Program-made: the position numbers and the translations under genes
Notes under the pieces: generated by a model
Seen by the model: only the letters and a program-made list of their open reading frames with translations
The model's database searches: none
Told to the model about the DNA's origin: nothing
From: Citreicoccus inhibens
GTDB taxonomy: Bacteria; Myxococcota; Myxococcia; Myxococcales; Myxococcaceae
Assembly: GCF_019039035.1 (NCBI RefSeq)
Contig: NZ_JAHNZT010000016.1
Coordinates: 1 to 64,000, forward strand
Reading direction: 5' to 3'
DNA: 64,000 bases
Part shown: positions 44,739-53,332 of the stretch, piece after piece
How positions within the stretch are numbered: position 1 is the first letter of the stretch
Layout of the letters: every line of letters begins with the position of its first letter

Positions 44739-46580
44739 TCACGCCCGGGGAAGCCGCACGGTGAAGCACGTCCCCTGCCCCTCCTCCGAGCGAACCTCCA
44801 AGGTCCCTCCCGCCTCGGTGACGATCCGCCACGCCACGCTGAGCCCCAACCCCACGTTGGACCACACGTCCTTGGTGGTGAAGAACGGCTCGAAGATGCG
44901 CGGGCGGATGTGCGGCGCGATGCCCTTGCCCGTGTCCTCCACCTCCAGGATGCAGGCGCCATCGCGCGTTCCGGTGCGCAAGGTCAGCTTGCGCGTGGGC
45001 GACTTCATCATCGCGGTGCGCGCGTTGGACAGCAGCGCGAGCACCACCTGCGACAGATGTCCCGGGTCGGCCTTCACGCGCGGCAGGCCCGCCGTCAGCT
45101 CGGTGTTCAGCTCGATGCCTTCGCCGCGCGTCTGGTTCTCCGTGAGACTCAGCGCGTCGCGAATCACCGCGTTGAGGTCCACCGGCCGCAGGTCCGCGCG
45201 CTCCCGCTGCTGAGAGAAGCGCAGGAGGTTCTGGGTGATCTCCTTGCAGCGCTTGGCGCTCTGCTCAATCTTGCGCAGCGTGTCCACGTCGGGGTCCGCG
45301 ACGCTGCGGTCCAGCAGCAGCAACTGCACGTTGCCGAGGATGCCCGCCAGCGGATTGTTGATCTCATGCGCGACGCCCGCGCCGAGCTGCCCCACCGCGG
45401 CCAGCTTCTGAGCCTCCAACAACTGGGCCTGGGCCGACTTGAGGTCGGACGTCGCCTCGTCCACGCGCGCGCGCAAGTCATCGTTCCATCGCAGCAGGCG
45501 CGCCCGAGCCGCCTCCAGCTCCGCGCCCATGCGATTGAACGTGGTGGCCAGCGCGCTGAGTTCGTCATGGCCCGACACGCGCACGCGGCGATCCAACTCG
45601 CCTCGCCCGTAGGCCTCGGCGCCCGCCACCACCTCCGCCAGCCGCAGGTTCACGCGGCGGGTGAAGAGCGCGCCCAGCACGAGCAGCACCCCGAGCGCCG
45701 CGCCCACCGACACCAGCACCGTGCGCCGCATGGCCCGCACGGGAGCGAGCGCCGCGGCCTCATCCACCGCGACAATCACATCCAGCCCCAGCCCCTCGGG
45801 AACGCGCGCCACGCTCACGCGACGCGCGAGCGCCTCGACCCGAAAGCTGTGCGCCACGTCCGGCCCCGTGCTCGCGCCCAGCACGCGGCCCAACTCCGGC
45901 TCCAGCGGTCCCATCCGGCGCGAGGGGTCCGAGCTGGCCAGCACCCGCCGGTCGCCATCCACCAGGTCCAGGCGCGCCATCGAGTCCGCCGCGCGCCGCC
46001 GCAAGAGCGCCTCCAACTGCGTGAAGACGACCTCCGCGAGCGCGAACGGAGCCCCCTCGCCGTCCGCCAGCTTCACCGCCACGGCCATCGCGGCCCGCCC
46101 GCTGCGCGCGTGCACATAGGCGCTGCCCAGCGCGGCCTGTCCCTTGCCACCTCCACGCAGCGGCTGCACCGGCACGGAGCGGACGAGCTGCGTGACGCCG
46201 GAGGGATCGAACCCCGGGTGCCCGCCCACGGACTGCTCGCGGTACACCGCGTTGCCCAGCGGATGCCCCTGGGCGTCCAGCTTGAGCACCGCGCTCACCG
46301 TGGGCGACTGGCCGTACAAGAGCGCCAGGCCGCCCCGAGACTCCTCGGCGGTGGCGCGCTCCCAGTCAATCATCTCCGCCGAGCGGGCCAGCCCGTTGAC
46401 GACCTCCATCAGGCTGGTGGCCACGGCCTCGGCGGTGGCGGCGGCGAGCGCGCGGTGCTCGGCGTCGATGCGCGCGGCCAGCTCCGCCTCGGCGCGTGAC
46501 AACAACAGGAAGCCAACCGCGGCCAAAGGAAGGACCGTCGCGGCGAGCATGAAGAGGACCAGTTGCTGGTAGAGCCTCAC
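44739..46580 (-). CDS. Membrane sensor histidine kinase
   Basis: 613 residues. TM1 near residues 5-28 (LVLFMLAATVLPLAAVGFLL), a periplasmic Cache-like domain (~30-260), TM2 (VLVSVGAALGVLLVLGALF), HAMP (~300-350), coiled coil, then HisKA with the acceptor His in GQLGAGVAHEINNPLAGI and a HATPase with ALLSNARTAM, EDTGKGIAP and GLGLSVAWRI. An active NtrB-like kinase is expected. The start overlaps the stop of the preceding hybrid kinase gene, so both are one transcript. Cognate regulator unknown; no sigma-54 regulator is adjacent. Confidence 0.93.
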   Translation of the reverse strand: MRLYQQLVLFMLAATVLPLAAVGFLLLSRAEAELAARIDAEHRALAAATAEAVATSLMEVVNGLARSAEMIDWERATAEESRGGLALLYGQSPTVSAVLKLDAQGHPLGNAVYREQSVGGHPGFDPSGVTQLVRSVPVQPLRGGGKGQAALGSAYVHARSGRAAMAVAVKLADGEGAPFALAEVVFTQLEALLRRRAADSMARLDLVDGDRRVLASSDPSRRMGPLEPELGRVLGASTGPDVAHSFRVEALARRVSVARVPEGLGLDVIVAVDEAAALAPVRAMRRTVLVSVGAALGVLLVLGALFTRRVNLRLAEVVAGAEAYGRGELDRRVRVSGHDELSALATTFNRMGAELEAARARLLRWNDDLRARVDEATSDLKSAQAQLLEAQKLAAVGQLGAGVAHEINNPLAGILGNVQLLLLDRSVADPDVDTLRKIEQSAKRCKEITQNLLRFSQQRERADLRPVDLNAVIRDALSLTENQTRGEGIELNTELTAGLPRVKADPGHLSQVVLALLSNARTAMMKSPTRKLTLRTGTRDGACILEVEDTGKGIAPHIRPRIFEPFFTTKDVWSNVGLGLSVAWRIVTEAGGTLEVRSEEGQGTCFTVRLPRA

Positions 46581-49500
46581 CCGGCCACGGACTGTACCAC
46601 CCGTTCGCGGTCATTCCGCAGGAAGACCGACCCGAGGATGGCCTTGGCCTGCTTCTTCATGTCCGCTGCCCGACGGGCCAGCTCGGCGTGGTCATGCGAC
46701 ACGCCATCTGTCATCACCGCCACCACCGACACGCTCATGATGGGGAAGCGACGCTTCTCTCCGAAGCGGTCCTCCGCTTCGATGTGGCCGCGCTCGCGGT
46801 CCTGTCGGTCGTAGTACAGCGGGATGATGCGGTCGAAGGTCTCGATGGTCCGCTGGCAGATACGGTCCACCGACTCCGGCGAAGTGATGAAGACGAAGTC
46901 GTCTCCTGCCACGTGACCCAGGAAGTCCCCTGGCGCGCCCTCTTGCTGGAAGATCTCCCGCATCAGGTCGCCCGTCTGCCGCACCACGCCGTCCGCCTTC
47001 GCGAAGCCGTAGTAGTCGTTGTAGGCCTTGAGGTTGTCCAGGTCGAGGTAGCAGAAGGCGAACGGCCGCCGCGCGGACAACCGCCGCTGCACCTCGCGCT
47101 CGATGGCGGTGGAGCCCGGCAACTGCGTGGTGGGCGACGACGACAGCTCCTGCTCCTTGCGGCGCAGCACGCTCTCCACGCGCGCGCCCAGCTCCAGCGC
47201 GTCGAACGGCTTGGTGAGGTAGTCGTCCCCGCCCAGCTTGAGGGCACGCACCTTGGAGGACGTCTCGGCCCGCGCGGAGATGAAGATGACGGAGATGTGG
47301 CCGCTGGCGCGCTCGGCCTTGATCTCCTCCAAGAAGAGGAAGCCGTCGCCGTCCGGGAGCGTCACGTCCAGGAGGATGACGTCGGGCCGGCGCTCGCGCA
47401 GTCCGCGGCGCGCCTCATCGAGCGACGCGGCCACCGCGACATCGAAGCCGATGCCCTCCAACACCTCGCGGCAGATGGAGGCGATCTTCGCGTCGTCGTC
47501 CACCACGAGCACGCGGCCATGCGGCGCGCCCGCGCTGCCACGCACCAACGAGTCCACCGTGGCCAGCAGCTTGTCCGCGGCCAGCGGGCGCACGAGGAAC
47601 GCGTCGGCGCCAGCGCGGAACGCGCGCTGACGCTCATCGAACGCGGAGGTGAGGAGCAGCGGCGCGCGCCGGGTCTCCGGATCATGCCGGAGGATCTCCG
47701 CCAGCCGCAGGCCCTCCACATCCGGCAGGCGCACCGACACCAGCACCACATCCGGATGCGTGTTGCGCGCCGCACCGAGCCCCTCCTCGGCGGTCACGGT
47801 CAGCCGGACGTCATAGCCACGCGCGCCCAGCAGCGCCTTGATGATGTGGCCGACCTCGGGCTCGCCTTCGATGACGAGCACCTTGCCGCGCTTGACGTCG
47901 GTGGGCTTCGGCTGCGGGTTGACCTCCAAGGACTCCGCGGTCATCAACTCATGCGGCGGCTCGGTGGGCAGCACCGCGAGGAAGCGCACGCCATCCGTGC
48001 ACGGCTCGCACCAGATGCGCCCGCCATGGGCCTCCACGATGTTGCGGCAGATGGCCAACCCCAGGCCGGTGCCGCGCACGGTGCGGTTGGCCGCGGTGCG
48101 CGCTTGCTCGAAGCGATCGAAGATGCGCTCCAGGCTGCTGTCAGCAATCGGCTCGCCGCTGTTCCAGCACGACAGCACCACGTAGCCCGGGAGGCTCGAC
48201 GTCGCGCGCAGCTCCACGCGCACCTCGCCGCCCTCGGGCGTGAACTTCACCGCGTTGTTGAGCAGGTTGTTCAGCACCTGGTTGATGCGATTGGGGTCCG
48301 CCACCGAGCGAAGCGGGTGCTGCGGCAGCACCGGCACCACCCGCACGTTCTTCTCACCGAAGGCGGGCCCGTACTTCTCCACCACGCGGTGCACCAGCTC
48401 TTCCAGGTACACCACCTCGAAGTTCATCCGCAGCCGGCCCTTGGCGAACTTCGACAGGTCCAGCAGGTCATCCACGATGCCGTTGAGCTTCTCCGTGGAG
48501 TCCTTGGCCAGGGACAGGTAGCGGCGCTGCCGCTCGTTGATGTCCCCGGCCATGAAGTTGAGCACCAGGTCCAGGGCGCCGGTGATGGACGTGAGCGGCG
48601 TGCGCAGCTCGTGGCTCACCATGGAGACGAACTCGTCCTTGCGCTCCTCCAACCGCTTCTGCTCGGTGATGTCGCGCAGCACCACGCACACGCCGCGCAG
48701 CGTGCCGCGCGCGTCGCTCACCGGGGTGACGGTGGTCTGCACGTGGCGCTCGAAGAGGACCACGTCCTCGCGCAGCACCTGGCTGCCGCTGTACTCCCAG
48801 CCGCGCACCAGCTGGAACGGCGCGAACCCCAGCCGCTCCTCCATCATCCGGCTGGTCAGCTCCGCCGGGTCCTCGCCCGCGCGCAACAGGCGCCGCGCCG
48901 CGGGGTTCATCACCACGACGTCGTTCTTCTCGTCGGTGAGCACCACGCCGTCCGCCATGGACTCCACCATCCGCTCCATGCGGTGGCGGGCCTCCTCCTC
49001 GGCCGAGCGCAGCGACTGGATGGCGTCCGCCGTCTGGTTGGCGAGCACATCCAGGAGCACGCCGTCGTCCTCGGTGAAGACGTTGGGGCGCTGCGAGAAC
49101 AGCGACAGCATGCCCACGGGCCGCCCGCCGGCCATCAGGTTCACCGTGAGCTGGCTGGCGTAGATGGCCGGCGCGGTGGCGTCTTGCGTGGTGGTGCCGG
49201 CCACGCGGGTGATGACCCGGTCCTCGGGCAGCAACAGCCCGCTGCTCTTGCGATAGGCGCCGAGCATGGACTCCTTGACGCCCAGGAGTGCCTGCTCGCC
49301 CACCGTGCCCATGCACCGCAAGCGCAGGGACGCGCCGCGCGAGCCATCCGGAGCGATGAGCGCCGCGCCGCAATCGTACGGGAGGATGCGCGCCACCGCG
49401 GTGAGCACGCGGTCGATGATGGCGTCGTAGCTGGCTGGATCATTCGCGCTCGCGCGGCTGACCTCGTACAGGACGAAGAGCGCCTCCACCCGCTGGTGGA

Positions 49501-50011
49501 GCTGGCGCAACAGCCGCTCCTTGTCGCGCTTGAGCTGGGCGAACTCCACCGCGTTCTTCACGGTGATGAGCAGGTCGTTCACGTCCCAGGGCTTGGTGAC
49601 GTAGCGGTACACCTGGCCCTGGTTGATGGCCGCGATGAGGTCCTCCGGGTCCGTGTAGCCCGTGAGGAGGATGGTCGTGACGTCGATTCCCTCGCCTCTC
49701 GCCGTGGTGACCAGCTCGATGCCCGTCATCTCGGGCATGCGCTGGTCCGTGACGAGGACGTCCACCGTCTCGCGCCGCAGCAGTTCCAGCGCCGCGCGTC
49801 CGGAGGTGGCGGTGAGGACGCGGTACCGACGCGAGAACATCCGGGTGAGGATGTCCAGGACGTCGGCCTCGTCGTCGACGAAGAGCAACGTGTGGCGGAG
49901 ATCGGACAAGGCGGCCAGAATTGTACGCTGAGTTCGTCCACGCTCCTCAACATGTGAGAAACGCGGACGTTGGGTGCTCACCCTGGGTGCGGGTGGCAGC
50001 ACTGAACGCAT
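46577..50011 (-). CDS. Hybrid histidine kinase REC-GAF-PAS-HK-REC-REC with degenerate GGDEF
   Basis: Up to 1144 residues. Domain order: receiver (FVDDEADV, VTDQRMP, TKPWD), GAF, PAS (MADGVVLTDEKNDVVVMNP), HisKA (SMVSHELRTPLTS), HATPase (NNLLNNAVKFTPEGG, GTGLGLAICRNIVEAHGG), receiver 2 whose phospho-Asp is replaced by Ser (LVSVRLPD), receiver 3 intact (LLDVTLPDGDG), and a GGDEF domain with AGDDF instead of GGDEF. It probably does not make c-di-GMP but may bind or sense it. The architecture recalls TmoK of Myxococcus xanthus; that link is from memory. The start is uncertain: ATG 50011, GTG 49981 or TTG 49909 just before the first receiver. Confidence 0.9.
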   Translation of the reverse strand: MRSVLPPAPRVSTQRPRFSHVEERGRTQRTILAALSDLRHTLLFVDDEADVLDILTRMFSRRYRVLTATSGRAALELLRRETVDVLVTDQRMPEMTGIELVTTARGEGIDVTTILLTGYTDPEDLIAAINQGQVYRYVTKPWDVNDLLITVKNAVEFAQLKRDKERLLRQLHQRVEALFVLYEVSRASANDPASYDAIIDRVLTAVARILPYDCGAALIAPDGSRGASLRLRCMGTVGEQALLGVKESMLGAYRKSSGLLLPEDRVITRVAGTTTQDATAPAIYASQLTVNLMAGGRPVGMLSLFSQRPNVFTEDDGVLLDVLANQTADAIQSLRSAEEEARHRMERMVESMADGVVLTDEKNDVVVMNPAARRLLRAGEDPAELTSRMMEERLGFAPFQLVRGWEYSGSQVLREDVVLFERHVQTTVTPVSDARGTLRGVCVVLRDITEQKRLEERKDEFVSMVSHELRTPLTSITGALDLVLNFMAGDINERQRRYLSLAKDSTEKLNGIVDDLLDLSKFAKGRLRMNFEVVYLEELVHRVVEKYGPAFGEKNVRVVPVLPQHPLRSVADPNRINQVLNNLLNNAVKFTPEGGEVRVELRATSSLPGYVVLSCWNSGEPIADSSLERIFDRFEQARTAANRTVRGTGLGLAICRNIVEAHGGRIWCEPCTDGVRFLAVLPTEPPHELMTAESLEVNPQPKPTDVKRGKVLVIEGEPEVGHIIKALLGARGYDVRLTVTAEEGLGAARNTHPDVVLVSVRLPDVEGLRLAEILRHDPETRRAPLLLTSAFDERQRAFRAGADAFLVRPLAADKLLATVDSLVRGSAGAPHGRVLVVDDDAKIASICREVLEGIGFDVAVAASLDEARRGLRERRPDVILLDVTLPDGDGFLFLEEIKAERASGHISVIFISARAETSSKVRALKLGGDDYLTKPFDALELGARVESVLRRKEQELSSSPTTQLPGSTAIEREVQRRLSARRPFAFCYLDLDNLKAYNDYYGFAKADGVVRQTGDLMREIFQQEGAPGDFLGHVAGDDFVFITSPESVDRICQRTIETFDRIIPLYYDRQDRERGHIEAEDRFGEKRRFPIMSVSVVAVMTDGVSHDHAELARRAADMKKQAKAILGSVFLRNDRERVVQSVAG

Positions 50012-50016
50012 TGACT

Positions 50017-50033
50017 CTACACGTATGTTCAGG
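50017..50033. promoter_or_regulatory. Putative LexA box between lexA and the divergent hybrid kinase
   Basis: CTACACGTATGTTCAGG matches the Myxococcus-type LexA consensus CTRHAMRYBYGTTCAGS, as I remember it, at 16 of 17 positions. A second half site CTGAAC lies at 50002-50007, making CTGAAC-N19-GTTCAG. It is 74 bp upstream of lexA (autoregulation) and close to the upstream end of the divergent kinase gene, which it could also affect. Confidence 0.7.
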
Positions 50034-50106
50034 GAGCATGGGGCACTGAAAGCTTGTTGCCTGGGTACTCGCACGTCCGCGTGCCCAGCGAGCAAGGGAG
50101 TGCGGC

Positions 50107-50772
50107 ATGGAAGAGCTCACCGACCGCCAGCGCGAAATCCTGGCCTTCATCGTCAAGGAGACAGAGGTCCGCGGCTTCCCTCCCACCATCCGGGAGATTG
50201 GGGAGCACATGGACATCCGCTCCACCAACGGGGTGAACGACCACCTGAAGGCCCTGGAGCGCAAGGGCTACCTGAACCGGGGCGAGCAGCAGAGCCGCTC
50301 CCTGGTGCCGACGAAGCGGGCGCGCCTGCTCCTGGGGCTCGGGGTCCGCAAGGACGCGGGCATGGTCGAGATTCCCCTCTTGGGCAAGGTGGCCGCCGGT
50401 CTTCCGGCGCTCGCCCAGGAGAACATGGAGGACTCGGTCAAGATCGACAGCTTCCTTTTGGGAGGCGTCAACGGCCGCGAAGTCTTCGCCCTGCGCGTCA
50501 AGGGCCAGTCGATGATTGACGACGGCATCTACGACGGGGACTACCTCTTCGTGAAGAAGACGCCGGCCGCGCAGCCGGGCGAAATCGTCGTGGCGCTCAT
50601 CGAGGACGAGGCCACGGTGAAGCGCTACTACCCGGAGGGCGAGCGCATCCGCTTCCAGCCGGCGAACGCCACCATGCAGCCCATCTACGTGAGCCGCACG
50701 GACTTCCGCTCGACCATGATTCTGGGCCAGGTGGTGGGCGTGTACCGCAAGCTCCAGGGCGGGCGGGCGTAG
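50107..50772 (+). CDS. lexA: LexA repressor
   Basis: 221 residues. N-terminal winged HTH ([31 protein letters not shown]) and C-terminal S24 autoprotease domain with the cleavage site Ala97-Gly98 (VAAGLP), nucleophile Ser135 (GQSMIDDG) and Lys172 (ATVKRYYP). It represses the SOS regulon and self-cleaves with RecA. A LexA box lies upstream. The divergent neighbour is the hybrid kinase. Confidence 0.97.
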   Translation: MEELTDRQREILAFIVKETEVRGFPPTIREIGEHMDIRSTNGVNDHLKALERKGYLNRGEQQSRSLVPTKRARLLLGLGVRKDAGMVEIPLLGKVAAGLPALAQENMEDSVKIDSFLLGGVNGREVFALRVKGQSMIDDGIYDGDYLFVKKTPAAQPGEIVVALIEDEATVKRYYPEGERIRFQPANATMQPIYVSRTDFRSTMILGQVVGVYRKLQGGRA

Positions 50773-50788
50773 CACCCGCGGGCGGGCG

Positions 50789-51928
50789 TCACGGGCACTT
50801 CGTGACGCCGCCATCCCCCGCGGTCGTCACGCGGGCACAGGCCGCCTTCTGGGTGGCCACGTCCTTGACGTCCTTGGCCAGCCTCGCCGTCGTGAGCTGA
50901 AGCTCCACGTCCTTGGCGTGGTCCGGCTCCGCGCTGAGGCTGGAGAGGATGCGCAGCGCGTCCGCCTTGCGTCCCAGGGTGGAGAGAAGGTTGGCCAGCT
51001 CCATCAGCTCGCGCACGTCCGAGCCGGACACGGTGTCGAGCGCAAGCTTCAGCTCGTCCTCGGCGGCCTTGCGGTCCTCGCGGGCGAGGTGCAGCCGCGC
51101 CAGGGCCACGTGCACCACGGCGCGGTCCTTCACGCGCAGGGACTCGCGGTAGGACGCCAGCGCATCGGCGGACTTGCCGAGCCGGGCCTGGATCTCGCCC
51201 ACCAGCTCCCAGAGGGTGGGGTCGCGCGGCGACTTGCTGGCGGCCTCGCGGTAGACCTCGACGGCCTCGGGGAGGTGCGCGGCGCGGACGAGCTCATCGC
51301 CCAGCGCGGTGAGCAGCTCCGCCGAGCGCACGCCCTGGTCCGCGGCCTTCTGGGTGAGCGCGAGCACGTCCTCGTGACGCCCCTGCTTCGACAGCACCTC
51401 CACGGCGCGCATCAACAGCGGGGACTTCTCCGCGTCCGGCGCGGACTCCGAGGCGAGGCGGAAGTGGCGGACGGCGTCGTCCGGCTGGTTGCGTTTGACG
51501 TCCAGATCGCCGAGTTGCTCCAGCGCGTTGAAGTCGTGCGGGTACAGGGCCAGGGCCCGGCGCAGCGCGCTCTGCGCCTCGTCGACGCGGCCGAGCTGCG
51601 CGTGGATGAAGCCCAGGCGGCTCCAGTTGGTGGAGCGCTTGGGGTCCATCTTCGCGGCGGTCTCGAACTCCTTGAGCGCGTCGTCGAGGCGGCTCATGGA
51701 CAGATAGACCTCGCCGCGCGCGGCGGGCAGGCGCGGGTCATCCGGGAGGATGAGCTTCACCTCGTTGAATGAGAGCAGCGCGGCTTCGAAGTTGCCCTGG
51801 AGGTACTCGGCGGAGCCCTTGATGTAGAGGCCCTCGGCGCGGTCCTTCGGGTCAATCGTCGGGGTCTCATTGCAGGCGGTGCTGGCCAGCAGGGCGAGGA
51901 GTGGCAGGGCGCGCAGACGCGGGAACAT
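50789..51928 (-). CDS. TPR-repeat lipoprotein
   Basis: 379 residues. Lipoprotein signal (LPLLALLASTACNE, Cys ~19), then about nine tetratricopeptide repeats (EYLQGNFEAALLSFNEVKLI; NWSRLGFIHAQLGRVDEAQSAL; VHVALARLHLAREDRKAA). Such proteins scaffold envelope complexes; the partner is unknown. It starts 14 bp after the TolB/CsgG-like gene stop, with GGAG spaced for the ATG, and is convergent with lexA. Confidence 0.9.
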   Translation of the reverse strand: MFPRLRALPLLALLASTACNETPTIDPKDRAEGLYIKGSAEYLQGNFEAALLSFNEVKLILPDDPRLPAARGEVYLSMSRLDDALKEFETAAKMDPKRSTNWSRLGFIHAQLGRVDEAQSALRRALALYPHDFNALEQLGDLDVKRNQPDDAVRHFRLASESAPDAEKSPLLMRAVEVLSKQGRHEDVLALTQKAADQGVRSAELLTALGDELVRAAHLPEAVEVYREAASKSPRDPTLWELVGEIQARLGKSADALASYRESLRVKDRAVVHVALARLHLAREDRKAAEDELKLALDTVSGSDVRELMELANLLSTLGRKADALRILSSLSAEPDHAKDVELQLTTARLAKDVKDVATQKAACARVTTAGDGGVTKCP

Positions 51929-51942
51929 GAAGGCTCCGAAGC

Positions 51943-53223
51943 TCAGAAGTGGTACGCGATGCCAGCGTTGACGTCGAGGTTGAGGCCGTCCCCCAGCCCA
52001 CCATCCGCCAGGCCGAGCACCGCCTGCGCCAGGTTGGTGCCCAGCTCGAGCTGGAGGCCCACGTGGCCCGCGATGAGGTACTCGGCCCCCAGGAAGCCCA
52101 CGACCGTGGGCAGCGGGCCCGTGTTCTGGAAGATGCCGAAGTCGCCGAAGGACAGCTGCACGCCCAAGCCGAAGCCCCAATAGGGCCGAAGCGAGGACTC
52201 CAGGCGGTGATAGTGGCGGGCGCCCAGGACGCTCGGGAGGATGTTGATGCGTCCCTCGCGCCCTTCTCCATTCGAGCGGACCAACGAGAAGCCCACCTGG
52301 AGGAAGCCTTGCCACTCGGGGTGGAACCAGTAGCCCAGCTCCAGGTCCACGCCCGGGTTCAGGGACGCCAGCTTGTCGATGAAGCTGTTGTTGATGCGCA
52401 GCCCCAACGTCATGCCGCCGCCCGGCGCGGACGGCGAGCCGCCAAGGAGCGGCCGGGCCACCACGGGGGGGCCATTGGGGTTGAGCAGCGCGGCGGAGAG
52501 TTCGTCCGCCACGGCCTCCGCCATGCGCAGGAGCGCCGCGGTGTCGGACGCTTCCGCGCGAGGTTTGGCGAGGCTGCTCCCACTCACCGTGTCCATCAAG
52601 CTGGTGGTGAGGAGGAACTGACTTCCGAAGCGGTCAATGCGCCCGGTGATGACGTAGCGCGCGCCCACGAGGGAGGACAGCTCCTGAAGACAGCCGCTGC
52701 CCTCCTTGCACGCGTCGCCCAGGAGCTGCCGCTGGCGCTCTGCGTCGAGGACAGCCTGGATGTCTCGCTGCCCTACCACGCGGAGTCGAGGAGACTCCGC
52801 GAGCCGGCTGGCCACGAGCGACGTGATTCCGGGCGCAACGTCGTGCGCCGCGGGGTTCGCATCGAGGGGCAGCATCGCCACGGTCAGGGCCTGGGCGGCC
52901 TCGGGCGCGCTGGTGGCGGGCCCCGCCGCGTGCGCCTCCGCGGCGAGAGGGACGGCCGCGGAGTGGGCGTGCGCCGGTCCCGGGGCAGCGGCGGCCTCGC
53001 CCCTCGGAGCGACCGGGGCGGGAGCCGGCGGAGTCGACGCGGCGGAAGGCAGCGGGGCTGAAGCGGCTGGCGCGGACTCCAAGGCCGACGGCGAGGGAGT
53101 GGCGGTCACGGCCGCCGTGGCCGGGCTGGACCCAGGAGACGATTCGCCCCGCGCCCACGTGGGCGCGGACACGATGGCGAGCAGGCAGACGGGCAGCGGG
53201 AGAAGGCGCGGCACGCGCGACAC
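51943..53223 (-). CDS. TolB/CsgG-N-like secreted protein with C-terminal barrel-like domain
   Basis: 426 residues from GTG 53223, which follows GGGAGG. Signal peptide (LPVCLLAIVSAPTWA), Ala/Pro-rich linker (~25-110), then a TolB-N/CsgG-like domain: VAMLPLDANPAAHDVAPGIT, LAESPRLRVVGQRDIQAVLD, LVGARYVITGRIDRFGSQFL. The last ~170 residues are beta-rich and outer-membrane-like (LRINNSFIDKLASLNPGVDL; WGFGLGVQLSFGDFGIF; LDVNAGIAYHF) and end in Phe. An envelope role is likely; specific function unknown. Operon with the TPR lipoprotein. Confidence 0.83.
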   Translation of the reverse strand: MSRVPRLLPLPVCLLAIVSAPTWARGESSPGSSPATAAVTATPSPSALESAPAASAPLPSAASTPPAPAPVAPRGEAAAAPGPAHAHSAAVPLAAEAHAAGPATSAPEAAQALTVAMLPLDANPAAHDVAPGITSLVASRLAESPRLRVVGQRDIQAVLDAERQRQLLGDACKEGSGCLQELSSLVGARYVITGRIDRFGSQFLLTTSLMDTVSGSSLAKPRAEASDTAALLRMAEAVADELSAALLNPNGPPVVARPLLGGSPSAPGGGMTLGLRINNSFIDKLASLNPGVDLELGYWFHPEWQGFLQVGFSLVRSNGEGREGRINILPSVLGARHYHRLESSLRPYWGFGLGVQLSFGDFGIFQNTGPLPTVVGFLGAEYLIAGHVGLQLELGTNLAQAVLGLADGGLGDGLNLDVNAGIAYHF

Positions 53224-53332
53224 TCTACCCTCCCCTGGCCCGGCGCCCAGAGGGCGGCGGCGGACTCGCCACGAAATCGCTCGGTGAAAAAGGGGGCAGT
53301 AGAATCGGGCGCCTCCTTCTGCCCGAACTTCC

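Noticed and set aside
46577-47150. Active diguanylate cyclase
   Set aside because: The domain is GGDEF-like but the active-site signature reads AGDDF, so synthesis of c-di-GMP is not supported.
46688-49957. A ~1089-codon open frame on the + strand opposite the hybrid kinase
   Set aside because: It translates to low-complexity His/Arg/Ala-rich protein with no domain; the opposite strand encodes clear kinase and receiver motifs. This is the usual high-GC shadow frame.
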